Below, piece by piece: positions 30,381 to 42,974 of a DNA stretch of 64,000 bases; position 1 is the first letter of the stretch, and the number at the start of each line of letters is the position of its first letter. The stretch is from the NCBI RefSeq assembly GCF_027497355.1, contig NZ_CP114909.1, positions 1,922,001 through 1,986,000 on the forward strand, given 5' to 3'. Position numbers and translations under genes: made by a program. The notes under the pieces were generated by a model, which saw only the letters and a program-made list of their open reading frames with translations, was not told where the DNA came from and ran no database searches. Origin of the DNA: Micromonospora sp. WMMA1947 (lineage in GTDB: Bacteria > Actinomycetota > Actinomycetes > Mycobacteriales > Micromonosporaceae).

Positions 30381-31757
30381 TCAGGGGGTGGGGCGGGGGA
30401 CCACGCGGCCGGCCACGACCAGGCCGAGCAGGCCGCAGGCGGCTGCCACGGCCAGCGTGGTCGCGTAGCCGGCCGGGCCGGGGGACGCACCGGCGGCCAG
30501 GACCGCACCGGTGAGCGCCAGCACGGTGGCGGCGGCGAGCGAGTCGCCCAACTGCAGCGCGGAGCTGTTGCGGCCCTGCTCGGCCGGGGCGGACTGCTCC
30601 AGGGTGAGCACCGACAGCGACGGATAGAGCAGCCCCATGCCCAGCCCGGCCACCGACCAGCTCAGCACGGCCGGCAGCACCGGCAGGCCGGGCACCAGCG
30701 CCGACGCCACGCCCGCCGTACCGATCGTGATGCAGGCCAGCCCGGCCCGGGGCAGCGTCGCCGCCGAGCGGGGCGAGCCGATGCGGCCCTGGATCCACGA
30801 GCCCACCGACCAGGACAGCGCGCCGACGGTCAGCACCAGGCCGGCGCCGGTGGGCGAGAAACCGCGCTCCCGGGACAGCATCAGCGGGATCACCACCTCG
30901 GCGGCCACGAACGCCGCCGACGCCAGCGCGCGCAGCCCGATCACCGTCGGCAGTCCCCGTGCCGCGCGCAGGAAACCGGCAGGCAGCAGGTGCGGTACGC
31001 AGACGAGCAGCCCGGCCAGTGCCGCGGTGATCAGGCCGGCGGCGAGAACGCCGCGCTGCTGCCCCCCGTAGTGCAGCAGTGCGGCGCTCGCCCCCGCCCC
31101 GCAGGCCCAGCCGATCCGGGCCAGGGCGCCGGCCGGCGGCCGGGTCGCCACGGTGGCGGTCAGCGCGCGCAGTCCCGGCTGGACCAGCAGCGCCGCCGGG
31201 ATCGCCACCGCCGGCACCGCAAGGAACACCCATCGCCAGCCCAGGTGTTCCACGATCAGCCCGGCCAGCGCCGGGCCGACGAGCGACGGCGCCACCCAGG
31301 CCGCGGCGAACGCGGCGAAGATCCGCCGCCGCAACTGCTCCGGGTACGCCTGACCGACGACCACGTACAGCGCCACGGAAACCAGTCCGGAGCCGAAGCC
31401 CTGCACCACCCGCCCGACGACCAGCACCTCCATGGTTGTCGCGGCGCCGGCCACCACCAGCCCGGCGACGAACCAGACGACCCCGTGCCACATGGCCTGG
31501 CGTGGTCCGCGCGCGTCGCACCAGATGCCGGAGGCGACCATCGCCACCACGCCGGAGGCGAACGGGCCGCCGAACGCCAGCGCGTACAGGCCGAGTCCGT
31601 CGAGGCTGCGCGCCACGGTCGGCATGGCGGTGCCCACCGCCAGCGCCTCGAACGCGAGCAGGGACACCAGGGCGACACTGCCCACAGTCATCGCCCGCAG
31701 GCGCGGCGACCAGAGGTCGACGGGTGGGTCAGCCGGTACGGCGGTGGTACTGGTCAT
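30381..31757 (-). CDS. MFS multidrug-type exporter
   Basis: Integral membrane transporter of 458 residues with about 12-14 hydrophobic helices, e.g. VGSVALVSLLAFEALAVGTA (about 26-45) and VLALTGAVLAAGASPGPAGY near the C-terminus. The MFS loop-2/3 signature is GIWCDARGPRQAMWHGVVWF (about 77-96), and VVGRVVQGFGSGLVSVALYV (about 114-133) resembles helix 4 of drug:proton antiporters. Probably exports a toxic compound. ATG at 31757 lies 7 nt after a -10, so the mRNA is likely leaderless. The promoter has a 19-bp spacer with a dyad, the architecture used by MerR-family activators. Confidence 0.9.
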   Translation of the reverse strand: MTSTTAVPADPPVDLWSPRLRAMTVGSVALVSLLAFEALAVGTAMPTVARSLDGLGLYALAFGGPFASGVVAMVASGIWCDARGPRQAMWHGVVWFVAGLVVAGAATTMEVLVVGRVVQGFGSGLVSVALYVVVGQAYPEQLRRRIFAAFAAAWVAPSLVGPALAGLIVEHLGWRWVFLAVPAVAIPAALLVQPGLRALTATVATRPPAGALARIGWACGAGASAALLHYGGQQRGVLAAGLITAALAGLLVCVPHLLPAGFLRAARGLPTVIGLRALASAAFVAAEVVIPLMLSRERGFSPTGAGLVLTVGALSWSVGSWIQGRIGSPRSAATLPRAGLACITIGTAGVASALVPGLPVLPAVLSWSVAGLGMGLLYPSLSVLTLEQSAPAEQGRNSSALQLGDSLAAATVLALTGAVLAAGASPGPAGYATTLAVAAACGLLGLVVAGRVVPRPTP

Positions 31758-31764
31758 GGCGTTC

Positions 31765-31795
31765 AGCCTGGGACCTCACCCCTGGTTGAGGTCAA
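31765..31795 (-). promoter_or_regulatory. MerR-type promoter of the MFS gene
   Basis: On the minus strand: TTGACC, a 19-nt spacer, then CAGGCT, with the ATG 7 nt downstream. The spacer and flanking bases contain the dyad TGAGGTC/GACCTCA (31772-31793 on the plus strand). An overlong spacer plus dyad between -35 and -10 is the hallmark of MerR/SoxR-regulated promoters. No MerR gene is adjacent. Confidence 0.6.
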
Positions 31796-31916
31796 CTGTG
31801 GCGCGTGTCTCGTCCGGCGGAAGCAGCGGCGCACGCCCGGAAACTTCCGCCGTCGGGGTGGCATAACGGACGCCGCGCCGGGAAGTCGGGCCGCCGGGAC
31901 GAGACCGGGAGGCGAG

Positions 31917-36417
<4,501 letters not shown>

Positions 36418-36428
<11 letters not shown>

Positions 36429-37206
36429 GGTCACGTTCGTCGGTACGGCCACCACTGTGCTGCGAATCGGCGGCTTCACGCTGCTCACCGATCCGAACTT
36501 CCTGCACCGGGGGCAGCGCGCGTACCTGGGCCGGGGCCTGTGGTCGAAGCGCAGCACCGACCCGGCGCTGACCATCCCCGAACTGCCCGCGCTGGACGCG
36601 GTGGTCCTGTCCCACCTGCACGGCGACCACTTCGACCGGGTCGCCCGGCGTGGCCTGGACAAGGCGCTGCCGATCCTCACCACGCCGCAGGCGGAACGGA
36701 AGCTGCGCCGCTGGGGCTTCGGCGCGGCGGAGGGGCTGCCCACCTGGCGGGCGTACGAGCTGCACCGGGGCGACGAGACGCTGCGCCTGACCGCGCTGCC
36801 CGGCCAACACGGGCCGGGCCTGCTCGACCGTGCGCTCCCCGACGTGATGGGCAGCCTGATCGACCTGGAACAGGGCGGCGAGCGGCGCTTCCGTCTCTAT
36901 GTCACCGGGGACACGCTGCGGCGCCCGCAGCTCGCCGAGATCCCCGCCCGCTTCCCGGACATCGACGCCATGCTGATCCACCTCGGCGGCACCCGCATCG
37001 CCGGCCTCCTGCTCACCATGGACGCCCGCCAGGGCGCCGACGTGGTCGAGCTGATCCGGCCGCGGCTGACCGTGCCGATCCACTACGACGACTATCCGGT
37101 GTTCCGGTCCCCGCTGCGGCACTTCGTCGAGGAGGCGAGGCGGCGCGGCTTCGCCGGCCAGGTCCGTACCGTCCTGCGCGGCGAGACGGTCCCGCTGACG
37201 CCCTGA
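36418..37206 (+). CDS. MBL-fold metallo-hydrolase (UlaG/NAPE-PLD-like)
   Basis: Zinc hydrolase of 262 residues. The signature VVLSHLHGDHFDRV (about 61-74) is HxHxDH; further ligand residues are likely in PGQHGPG (about 130-136), TGDTLRRP (about 162-169) and VPIHYDDYPVF (about 219-229). It resembles the UlaG-like or NAPE-PLD-like branch acting on phosphodiesters or lactones. ATG at 36418 overlaps the ATPase gene by 11 bp, so the two are translationally coupled; an upstream in-frame ATG at 36355 is less likely. Function in the cell unknown. Confidence 0.87.
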
Positions 37207-37235
37207 CCGGCGGGTCGCGGGCGGCTGACCGCTGC

Positions 37236-38207
37236 TCAGTGCCAGGTGGCGGCGGCGCGGCGCAGCCGGTCGTTTATCGCCCGGCCCACGCCGGTCTCCG
37301 GTACCGGCTCGGCGACGATCTCGGTAACCCCGGCCGCGTCGAGCCGGTGCAGCGCATCGAACAGGCGCGCCGCCGCCGCCGTCACGTCGCCGTCGGGCGA
37401 AAGCACCTCCACCGCCGCCCAGTCGCCGTCCGCCGGTGGTTCCCGGAAGGCCAGGAAGCCCCGCCGGCCTTCGCCGGGCTCGGTCGCCGCGCCCAACCGC
37501 AACGGGGTACGCGGGGCGTAGTGCGCGGCCAGCGTCCCGGGCGCGACCGGCTGACCGGAGCTGTCCTGGCGCACCTCGACCGGCCCGACCGCCTCGACGA
37601 GCGCCTCGATCGGCAGCGCGCCCAGCCGCAGCACCACCGGCCGGTCGCCGCGGGCGTCCACGATCGTCGACTCGATGCCGCACCGGGTGGGCCCACCGTC
37701 GAGCACGACGTCCACCGCGCCGCCCAGTCCGGCCACCACGTGCTCGGCGCGGGTGGGGCTGAGCTGACCGAAACGGTTGGCGCTCGGCGCCGCCACCGGC
37801 ACGCCGGCGGCGGCGATCAGCGCCCGCGCCGACGGCTCGTCCGGTACGCGTACCGCCATGGTGTCCAGGCCGGAGGTGACGATCGGCGGGATGATCTCCG
37901 GCCGGTCCACGATCAGGGTGAGCGGGCCGGGCCAGAACCGCTTCGCCAGTTCGGCCACCGCCGCGGGCACCTCGCCCACGAGCGCGGCCAGGTCGGCGGC
38001 GTCGGCGAGGTGGCTGATCAGCGGGTCGAAGCTGGGCCGGGCCTTCGCCTCGAAGATCCGCGCGGCGGCCCGGGCGTCCAGCGCGTTCGCGCCGAGCCCG
38101 TAGACCGTCTCGGTGGGGAAGGCGACCAGCCCGCCGGCGCGCAGGACGGCGGCTGCCTCGTCGATGCCGCTCTCGGCCGGCAGGACGCGCGGGGATCCGG
38201 TGCTCAC
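37236..38207 (-). CDS. sua5: L-threonylcarbamoyladenylate synthase, Sua5 type
   Basis: Makes the threonylcarbamoyl-AMP used for t6A37 modification of ANN-decoding tRNAs. The 323-residue protein has the YrdC domain (GLVAFPTETVYGLGANALDA near residue 25; PSANRFGQLSPTRAEHV near residue 137) and the extra C-terminal Sua5 domain, linked through PVAPGTLAAHYAPRTP. GTG at 38207 opens VSTGSPRVLP directly before the domain; a longer in-frame start at 38246 is not conserved. Convergent with the MBL-fold gene across a 29-nt gap. Confidence 0.92.
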   Translation of the reverse strand: MSTGSPRVLPAESGIDEAAAVLRAGGLVAFPTETVYGLGANALDARAAARIFEAKARPSFDPLISHLADAADLAALVGEVPAAVAELAKRFWPGPLTLIVDRPEIIPPIVTSGLDTMAVRVPDEPSARALIAAAGVPVAAPSANRFGQLSPTRAEHVVAGLGGAVDVVLDGGPTRCGIESTIVDARGDRPVVLRLGALPIEALVEAVGPVEVRQDSSGQPVAPGTLAAHYAPRTPLRLGAATEPGEGRRGFLAFREPPADGDWAAVEVLSPDGDVTAAAARLFDALHRLDAAGVTEIVAEPVPETGVGRAINDRLRRAAATWH

Positions 38208-38270
38208 GCGTCCGACGCTAGCCTGCCCGGGGCGCCGCCCCGGCACGACCCTGCCGTCCCGGGGTGGCCG

Positions 38271-38861
38271 TCAATCGCGCGGGTCGGTGGCCGGGTCCGT
38301 GTCGGGGAGCGTGGGCGCGTCGGTCGGGTAGAGGCCGGCGGCGAAGCCGTACACCTGGTCCCCGGCTCGGGGGATCTGCGCGAACCGCCGGGCCAGCGCC
38401 TGCACCTCGGCCCAGAACTCGCGCACGTCCTCGATCGGGATGCGCGCGTGCACGAGCGTGCACCGCAGCTCGTCGGCGGCGTGTGCGGCTGCCGATTCGG
38501 CGGCTGCCTCGGCGAGCCCGTTGATCCGGGACACCACCTGCTTGTCCTCCGCGCGGGTGAGCGCGCCGACGTAGTAGGTGCGGGCCACCCGCCCGTAGAA
38601 GCGCTCCTCGATGGCGCGTACCCGCCGGGTCCGCACCACGCGCAGCAGACCGGCGTCCACCAGTTGGTTCACGTGGTACGCCACGCTGCTCTTGGGCCGG
38701 TCGACGGCGCGGGCCATCTCGTTCACCGTGGCGGCGCGCTCCAGGAGCAGTTCGAGCAGCGTGCTCCGCAGGGGGTCGGCGAGCGCACGCAGCTGCTCCG
38801 GAGCGGTGACCACGAGCAGATCGTCGAGGTCGTAGTCCGGGACTCGCTCATTGACCGACAT
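38271..38861 (-). CDS. ArsR-type winged-helix regulator
   Basis: Regulator of 196 residues. APEQLRALADPLRSTLLELL (about 20-39) and RPKSSVAYHVNQLVDAGLLR (about 55-74) form the winged helix-turn-helix with the recognition helix SSVAYHVNQL. The C-terminal half is a helical domain of unknown ligand. No metal-binding cysteine pair is seen, so it is not a metal sensor of the SmtB type. It is divergent from a dienelactone-hydrolase-like gene with a 65-nt gap and is the obvious candidate to control it. Confidence 0.85.
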   Translation of the reverse strand: MSVNERVPDYDLDDLLVVTAPEQLRALADPLRSTLLELLLERAATVNEMARAVDRPKSSVAYHVNQLVDAGLLRVVRTRRVRAIEERFYGRVARTYYVGALTRAEDKQVVSRINGLAEAAAESAAAHAADELRCTLVHARIPIEDVREFWAEVQALARRFAQIPRAGDQVYGFAAGLYPTDAPTLPDTDPATDPRD

Positions 38862-38926
38862 TTCTCGACCGTTCTAAGATTCTGGTTCGTTCGATAACTC
38901 TGGTCTGACAACTCAGGAGTGTAGTG

Positions 38927-39517
38927 ATGGCCGAGATCGTGCTCTTCCACCACATTCAAGGGCTCACGGACGGCGTCCGCGCCCTCGCCGACTCCCTCCG
39001 GTCCGGCGGGCACACCGTGCACGTCCCCGACTTATTCGACGGCGAACGGCCCCGCACCATCTCCGACGGCGCCGCGCTCACCAAGCAGATCGGCGGCGAC
39101 GTCCTCGACCAGCGCGCCGACGCGTACGTCGCCGGGATGCCCGCCGATCTCGTCTACGCGGGCGTCTCCTGGGGCGCCGCCATCGCCCAGCGGCTCGCCC
39201 AGACCCGGGCCGGCGCCCGGGCTGCCCTGCTCTACGAGGCCTGCCTGCCGGTGACCGGCGAATGGGCGATCGGCCCCTGGCCCGACGGGGTGGCGGTGCA
39301 GGTGCACGGCATGGAGCAGGACCCGTTCTTCGGGCTGGAAGGCGACGTGGACGCCGCCCGCGAGCTGGTGTCCATCGTCGGTCCCGAGCGCGGCGAGCTG
39401 TACGTCTACCCCGGCGACCGGCACCTGTTCACCGACAGCTCGCTGCCCTCGTACGACCCGGAGGCGACAGCGCTGGTGGTGAGCCGCAGCCACGAACTGC
39501 TCGACCGGCTCGGCTGA
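38927..39517 (+). CDS. Dienelactone-hydrolase-family alpha/beta hydrolase
   Basis: Hydrolase of 196 residues. The nucleophile elbow is VYAGVSWGAAIAQRLA (about 67-82) with serine where classical dienelactone hydrolases have cysteine; the catalytic Asp lies near LVSIVGPERG and the His in YPGDRHLFTDSS (about 163-174). Substrate unknown. ATG at 38927 has AGGAG 7 nt upstream, better than GTG at 38924. Divergent from an ArsR-type regulator. The following gene is convergent, 5 nt away. Confidence 0.85.
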   Translation: MAEIVLFHHIQGLTDGVRALADSLRSGGHTVHVPDLFDGERPRTISDGAALTKQIGGDVLDQRADAYVAGMPADLVYAGVSWGAAIAQRLAQTRAGARAALLYEACLPVTGEWAIGPWPDGVAVQVHGMEQDPFFGLEGDVDAARELVSIVGPERGELYVYPGDRHLFTDSSLPSYDPEATALVVSRSHELLDRLG

Positions 39518-39522
39518 CGCGC

Positions 39523-40206
39523 CTACCCGTCACCGCGCAGCCGCGCCAACTCGGCCGCGTACTCGGCGTCGGTCAGCACCCCACGCTCGTACTGTCTGGT
39601 GAGCGCGTGGATGTCGCGCCGCTGGGCGGCGCTCGGAGCGGGCCGCCGGACCTGCTCCGGCGGGTCCGGACGGCCGGCGCGGACCGGATCCGGGCTCGCC
39701 GGACCGCGCTGCTCCGCGGGCCGGGCATTCCGGTGGCACTCCCGCAGGTTCGCGAGGATCTCGTCGTAGTGCTCCGGCCAGGTAACCAGCCGGGTCAGCT
39801 CCAGGCGGAACGGCCGGACGATGGCGCCGGACTGGATCGGCGTCTGCACCGGCTCGCCGTCGATCCGCTCGATGACGATCGCGTCGCGTCCCATGTCCAG
39901 ACCCGCTATCGAAGCCGTACCGCTGTGGATCTCCACGACCGACGCCCACGGCACTGTGGTCGTGCGGAGCAGCGAGCGCGCGCGTACGCCGACGGGGCTC
40001 ACCCAGACGCCGAGCATCGCGCGGCGGACCGCGACGGCGAGGACCCCGGCGTTCCACACTCCGAGGACCACCGCCTCCCCTTCCAGGAGTCTGCCGCTGC
40101 GGAACCCGAACACGATGAGCACGAAGAAGCCGACCGCCAGCCCCGCCACGACCATGAAGCCGGCGGTGGTCAGGTCCAACGCGTACGGGCGCCGCCACAC
40201 CGTCAT
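39523..40206 (-). CDS. Membrane protein with PH-like and SHOCT-like domains
   Basis: Protein of 227 residues with two N-terminal membrane helices (LTTAGFMVVAGLAVGFFVLI, 12-31; VVLGVWNAGVLAVAVRRAML, 46-65), a beta-rich PH-like cytoplasmic domain (VWVSPVGVRARSLLRTTTVP onward) and a C-terminal SHOCT-like helical hairpin (QYERGVLTDAEYAAELARLR, about 205-224). SHOCT modules are short oligomerisation or membrane-linked segments. Role unknown. Convergent with the hydrolase gene. Confidence 0.75.
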   Translation of the reverse strand: MTVWRRPYALDLTTAGFMVVAGLAVGFFVLIVFGFRSGRLLEGEAVVLGVWNAGVLAVAVRRAMLGVWVSPVGVRARSLLRTTTVPWASVVEIHSGTASIAGLDMGRDAIVIERIDGEPVQTPIQSGAIVRPFRLELTRLVTWPEHYDEILANLRECHRNARPAEQRGPASPDPVRAGRPDPPEQVRRPAPSAAQRRDIHALTRQYERGVLTDAEYAAELARLRGDG

Positions 40207-40248
40207 GCCGTCAGAGTGACCGATCGTGTCCAGCGGTTCCGCGTGGAG

Positions 40249-40797
40249 TTAACGCCCTCGCGCCAACTCTGCGACCTCGGCGAGGCTCGCGACCCGGTCG
40301 CACTCGTCGTCGGTCAACGTGTTGACGAGTGCCTTGGCGGCCTGGGCCTGGGGAGTCGTCGGCAGGGCACCGGCCAGCAGGTCCGGCAGGACCAGCTCGT
40401 AGCCGACCCGCGCCCGGGGTGAGTAGCGGTGGCGGCTGCGAGTCACCGCCGTGGCGACGCGCAGCGCGTGCTCGTTGCCGGGCGGCACGTGCGGGCGGTC
40501 GCGCTCGCGGGCGCCGAACCGCATGCGGTGGCGGAATTCGCACGTCTCACACGTCGCCGGTCCGGCGGTCAGCCGCGCCCCGCAATCCGGGCAGGTCAGC
40601 CGGTCCACCGCGCCGTCCACGGTCCGCCAGTCGTACCCCCCGGGGTCGTCGACGACGAGCCAGGCAAGCTCTCGCTCCTCTGGCGAATCCGGTGCCACGT
40701 CCAGCTCACCGCGCAGCCGCGCCCAGGCGTCCCGGATCTCGTCCTCCAGGCGCTCCACCGCGGCGGACAGCGCCGGGCTGCGCCACGGTCCCTCCAC
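40249..40797 (-). CDS. Hypothetical zinc-ribbon protein
   Basis: Protein of 182 residues. RLTCPDCGARLTAGPATCET followed by C-E-F (about 66-88) supplies a C-X2-C...C-X2-C zinc ribbon. The N-terminus is helical and acidic; the C-terminal helices have the aliphatic spacing of an alpha-helical scaffold (VGYELVLPDLLAGAL). No family recognised. The 3' end is 42 nt from the membrane protein gene and the 5' end 9 nt from the VOC gene, so it may be transcribed with either. Confidence 0.6.
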   Translation of the reverse strand: MEGPWRSPALSAAVERLEDEIRDAWARLRGELDVAPDSPEERELAWLVVDDPGGYDWRTVDGAVDRLTCPDCGARLTAGPATCETCEFRHRMRFGARERDRPHVPPGNEHALRVATAVTRSRHRYSPRARVGYELVLPDLLAGALPTTPQAQAAKALVNTLTDDECDRVASLAEVAELARGR

Positions 40798-40806
40798 TGC
40801 GACCCG

Positions 40807-41193
40807 CTACCGGTACTGTGCGATCTGGATCAGGTTGCCGCAGGTGTCGTCGAACACCGCGGTGGTCACCGGGCCCATGTCGACCGGCTCCTGGGTGAAC
40901 AGCACGCCGAGGCTCCGCAGCCGGTCGTGCTCGGCGGCCACGTCGTCCACCGCGAACTGCGTCAGCGGGATCCCGTCGCCCGCGAGCGCCTCCTTGAACG
41001 CCTTGGCGGCCGGATGCGCGTCGGGCTCCAGCAGCAGCTCCACGCCGTCCGGGGCGTCGGGCGAGACCACAGTCAGCCAGCGGTACTCCCCGGTCGGCAC
41101 GTCGGTCTTCTTCACGAAGCCCAGCACCTCGGTGTAGAAGCGCAACGCCTTGGTCTGGTCGTCGACGTACACGCTGGTGAGGTTGATTCTCAT
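40807..41193 (-). CDS. VOC-family dioxygenase/glyoxalase-like protein
   Basis: Protein of 128 residues with paired VOC modules: NLTSVYVDDQTKALRFYTEV (4-23) and TQFAVDDVAAEHDRLRSLGV (about 80-99), and a closing VFDDTCGNLIQIAQY. The final D/N-G-N-L-I-Q pattern is typical of metal-binding glyoxalase-like proteins. ATG at 41193 overlaps the stop of the ArsR gene (ATGA), so the pair is an operon and the regulator probably responds to the VOC protein's substrate. Confidence 0.85.
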   Translation of the reverse strand: MRINLTSVYVDDQTKALRFYTEVLGFVKKTDVPTGEYRWLTVVSPDAPDGVELLLEPDAHPAAKAFKEALAGDGIPLTQFAVDDVAAEHDRLRSLGVLFTQEPVDMGPVTTAVFDDTCGNLIQIAQYR

Positions 41194-41495
41194 GGGTTCT
41201 CCTGGGTGGGTGCGTCGGGCCTGAGCCATCGCTCGGCGATGGACCGCAGCGGCCGGGTGTCGAGGTGGTGGAACTTGTAGCGACCCTGCCGCCGCGTGAC
41301 GACGAGGCCGGCGGCCTCCAGGACGTCGAGGTGCTGCGAGATCGCCTGCCGGGACGAGCCGACCTGGTGCTTCGTGGCCAGCCGGCCGCAGATCTCGAAC
41401 AGGGTCTGACCGTCGCGCTCGGTCAACTCGTCGAGGATCAGGCGGCGCGTGGAATCGGCCAGCGCCTGGTACAGATCGCCCACGTCACCCACCAT
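41190..41495 (-). CDS. ArsR-family regulator of the VOC gene
   Basis: Small regulator of 101 residues: LYQALADSTRRLILDELTER (about 8-27) and RQAISQHLDVLEAAGLVVTR (about 49-68) form the winged helix-turn-helix, and GRYKFHHLDTRPLRSIAERW the C-terminal wing and helix. No metal-site cysteines except in the EICGRL helix. A perfect 9-bp-arm palindrome covers its start codon, so it is probably autoregulated. ATG at 41495 is my start; TTG at 41501 is possible. Coupled to the downstream VOC gene. Confidence 0.87.
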   Translation of the reverse strand: MVGDVGDLYQALADSTRRLILDELTERDGQTLFEICGRLATKHQVGSSRQAISQHLDVLEAAGLVVTRRQGRYKFHHLDTRPLRSIAERWLRPDAPTQENP

Positions 41496-41517
41496 AGGCA
41501 AGTACCTGCTTGCCTAT
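41494..41517. promoter_or_regulatory. Operator over the ArsR start
   Basis: ATAGGCAAG and CTTGCCTAT are perfect 9-bp inverted arms with a 6-nt centre. The site touches the ArsR start codon and lies 30 nt before the divergent ATPase gene, so a bound dimer would affect both. A leaderless ArsR mRNA or a start further downstream would fit the overlap. Confidence 0.7.
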
Positions 41518-41546
41518 CAAGAGCGTTGCCCGCATCGGAGGACGTC

Positions 41547-42083
41547 ATGCCCGGATACATCCTCACCGGCGCTCCCGGCTCCGGTAAGACAGCGATCCTG
41601 CGCCGGTTGGAGATCGACGGTCACCCCGTCGTGGAGGAGGCCGCGACCGACGTGATCGCCCTTCAGCAAGCGCTCGGGCGGCCCGAGCCGTGGCGGGAGC
41701 CGGACTTCGCCGAGCAGGTGCTGGATCTCCAGCGGAGACGTCGGCGCCGAGCCGAGATGTTCGGCGGCGACGTGGTGTTCCACGACCGCTCGCCCGTCTG
41801 CACGCTCGCGTTGTGCCGCCATCTGGGGCTGACGCCGCCACCCGCGCTGGTCGACGAGATCGAGCGCATGACGACCGAGCGAACCGTCTTCTTCGTACGG
41901 AATCAAGGCTTCGTCGAGTCGACAGCCGCGCGTCGGATCAGCTTCGAGGAGTCACTCGTCTTCGAACGGATTCACGCGCTGACCTATCGCGAGGCCGGAT
42001 TCGACCTCGTCGACGTGCCGGCGGACCCACTGGCAAACCGGGTGGCATCGATAAAAGAGGTGGTTGATCGACTGCGTCGTTAG
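41547..42083 (+). CDS. P-loop AAA-type ATPase
   Basis: Predicted nucleotide-binding protein of 178 residues. Walker A is GAPGSGKTAILRRL (8-21); VVFHDRSPVCTLALCRHLGL (about 75-94) contains a DRS motif resembling the Asp-Arg pair of the ATPase/kinase superfamily, and TERTVFFVRN a further strand. It resembles small AAA-family P-loop proteins of unknown substrate, possibly kinases. ATG at 41547 has GGAGG upstream. It is divergent from the ArsR/VOC operon, and the operator at 41494-41517 may control it too. Confidence 0.8.
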   Translation: MPGYILTGAPGSGKTAILRRLEIDGHPVVEEAATDVIALQQALGRPEPWREPDFAEQVLDLQRRRRRRAEMFGGDVVFHDRSPVCTLALCRHLGLTPPPALVDEIERMTTERTVFFVRNQGFVESTAARRISFEESLVFERIHALTYREAGFDLVDVPADPLANRVASIKEVVDRLRR

Positions 42084-42098
42084 CGCAATCAATGCCCC

Positions 42099-42126
42099 TT
42101 GCTTTTCGGACCGACGCCGGTAACAT
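42099..42126 (+). promoter_or_regulatory. Promoter of the LPXTG protein gene
   Basis: TTGCTT (42099-42104), 16-nt spacer, TAACAT (42121-42126), with a predicted start near 42133 and a 30-nt leader before the ATG. Both hexamers are close to the vegetative consensus. Confidence 0.6.
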
Positions 42127-42162
42127 CTGCATGTTTTGATCTACACGGGGAGGAAAGTCCAC

Positions 42163-42909
42163 ATGCAATGGAAGATCCCGGCCGGTGCCCTGGTGGCGCT
42201 GGCCTTTTTGATTCCGGCGGCGCCGGCGGCCGCGGCGGCGCAAACCGCAGCGCTCGGGCTCAACGAGTCCTGCCAGACGGTCGAACGCAAGGTGTACAAG
42301 GACTTCCGCGAACTTGTCACCATCGATCTGGACACCGCCACCGTTGCCGAACTGCGGCTGCTCGCGTACCGGCTGCTGGACGAGGCGCAGGCCGAATCGT
42401 TGCCCGTTCTGCCGGGCGAAGTCGAGGAGCGACTGAAAGGCACCTCGGACGACCTTCGCGCCTACCTCAAGAACGTGCAGGATCGCTGGGCGACGGCTCT
42501 GCGCGTCAGGATCGGCCAGACGATGACGGGCGCCGGCCCCAACGTGCGGGCCGCCGCGCAGAAGGTGCTCGACAGCCCGTCCGTCGAGGCCTACCTCGCC
42601 TACCTGAACATCGGCCTGTACGAGGCTCGTGCGCTCGACTGCGCGTCCCAGCCGACGGCGACTCCGACACCGTCTCAGCCCACGACCACGCCGACCGCGA
42701 CGCCCAGCGCCACGTCGACAGTCGTACCGCCCGTCACCCCCTCCGCCGGCGTGGGCGCGCCCGGCGGCGACGGTGGTGGCGAGGGCGGCGGGCTGCCCGT
42801 GACCGGCGCTGACACCGCGACCGTGGCCAGCATCGGCGGGGCGCTCCTGCTCATCGGCGGCGCCAGCTACGTCATCGGACGCCGGCGTCGTTCCCGCTTC
42901 GTCGCATAG
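42163..42909 (+). CDS. LPXTG-anchored cell-wall protein with ALF-like repeat
   Basis: Exported protein of 248 residues. Signal peptide ALVALAFLIPAAPAAAAA; the mature N-terminal half is helical and includes an ALF-like repeat (MTGAGPNVRAAAQKVLDSPS, about 124-143). A Thr/Pro/Ser-rich stalk (about 165-205) leads to the sorting signal LPVTGADTATVASIGGALLL plus a basic tail RRRRSRFVA. Sortase would link it to peptidoglycan. ATG at 42163 with GGAGG 9 nt upstream. Strong bidirectional terminator after the stop. Role at the cell surface unknown. Confidence 0.87.
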   Translation: MQWKIPAGALVALAFLIPAAPAAAAAQTAALGLNESCQTVERKVYKDFRELVTIDLDTATVAELRLLAYRLLDEAQAESLPVLPGEVEERLKGTSDDLRAYLKNVQDRWATALRVRIGQTMTGAGPNVRAAAQKVLDSPSVEAYLAYLNIGLYEARALDCASQPTATPTPSQPTTTPTATPSATSTVVPPVTPSAGVGAPGGDGGGEGGGLPVTGADTATVASIGGALLLIGGASYVIGRRRRSRFVA

Positions 42910-42917
42910 TTCCCTGT

Positions 42918-42956
42918 GGCGCGCCCAGCTCGATGCCTCATCGGGCTGGGCGCGCC
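42918..42956. terminator. Bidirectional hairpin terminator
   Basis: Perfect 12-bp arms GGCGCGCCCAGC and GCTGGGCGCGCC, extended by inner CGATG/CATCG pairing. Lies between the convergent LPXTG gene and SnoaL-like gene. Confidence 0.87.
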
Positions 42957-42974
42957 GCGGTTTCCGGATCCCCG

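Noticed and set aside
38666..38679. Second parS-like motif GGTTCACGTGGTAC
   Set aside because: Matches only 12 of 14 bases and lies inside the ArsR-type gene; insufficient without binding data.
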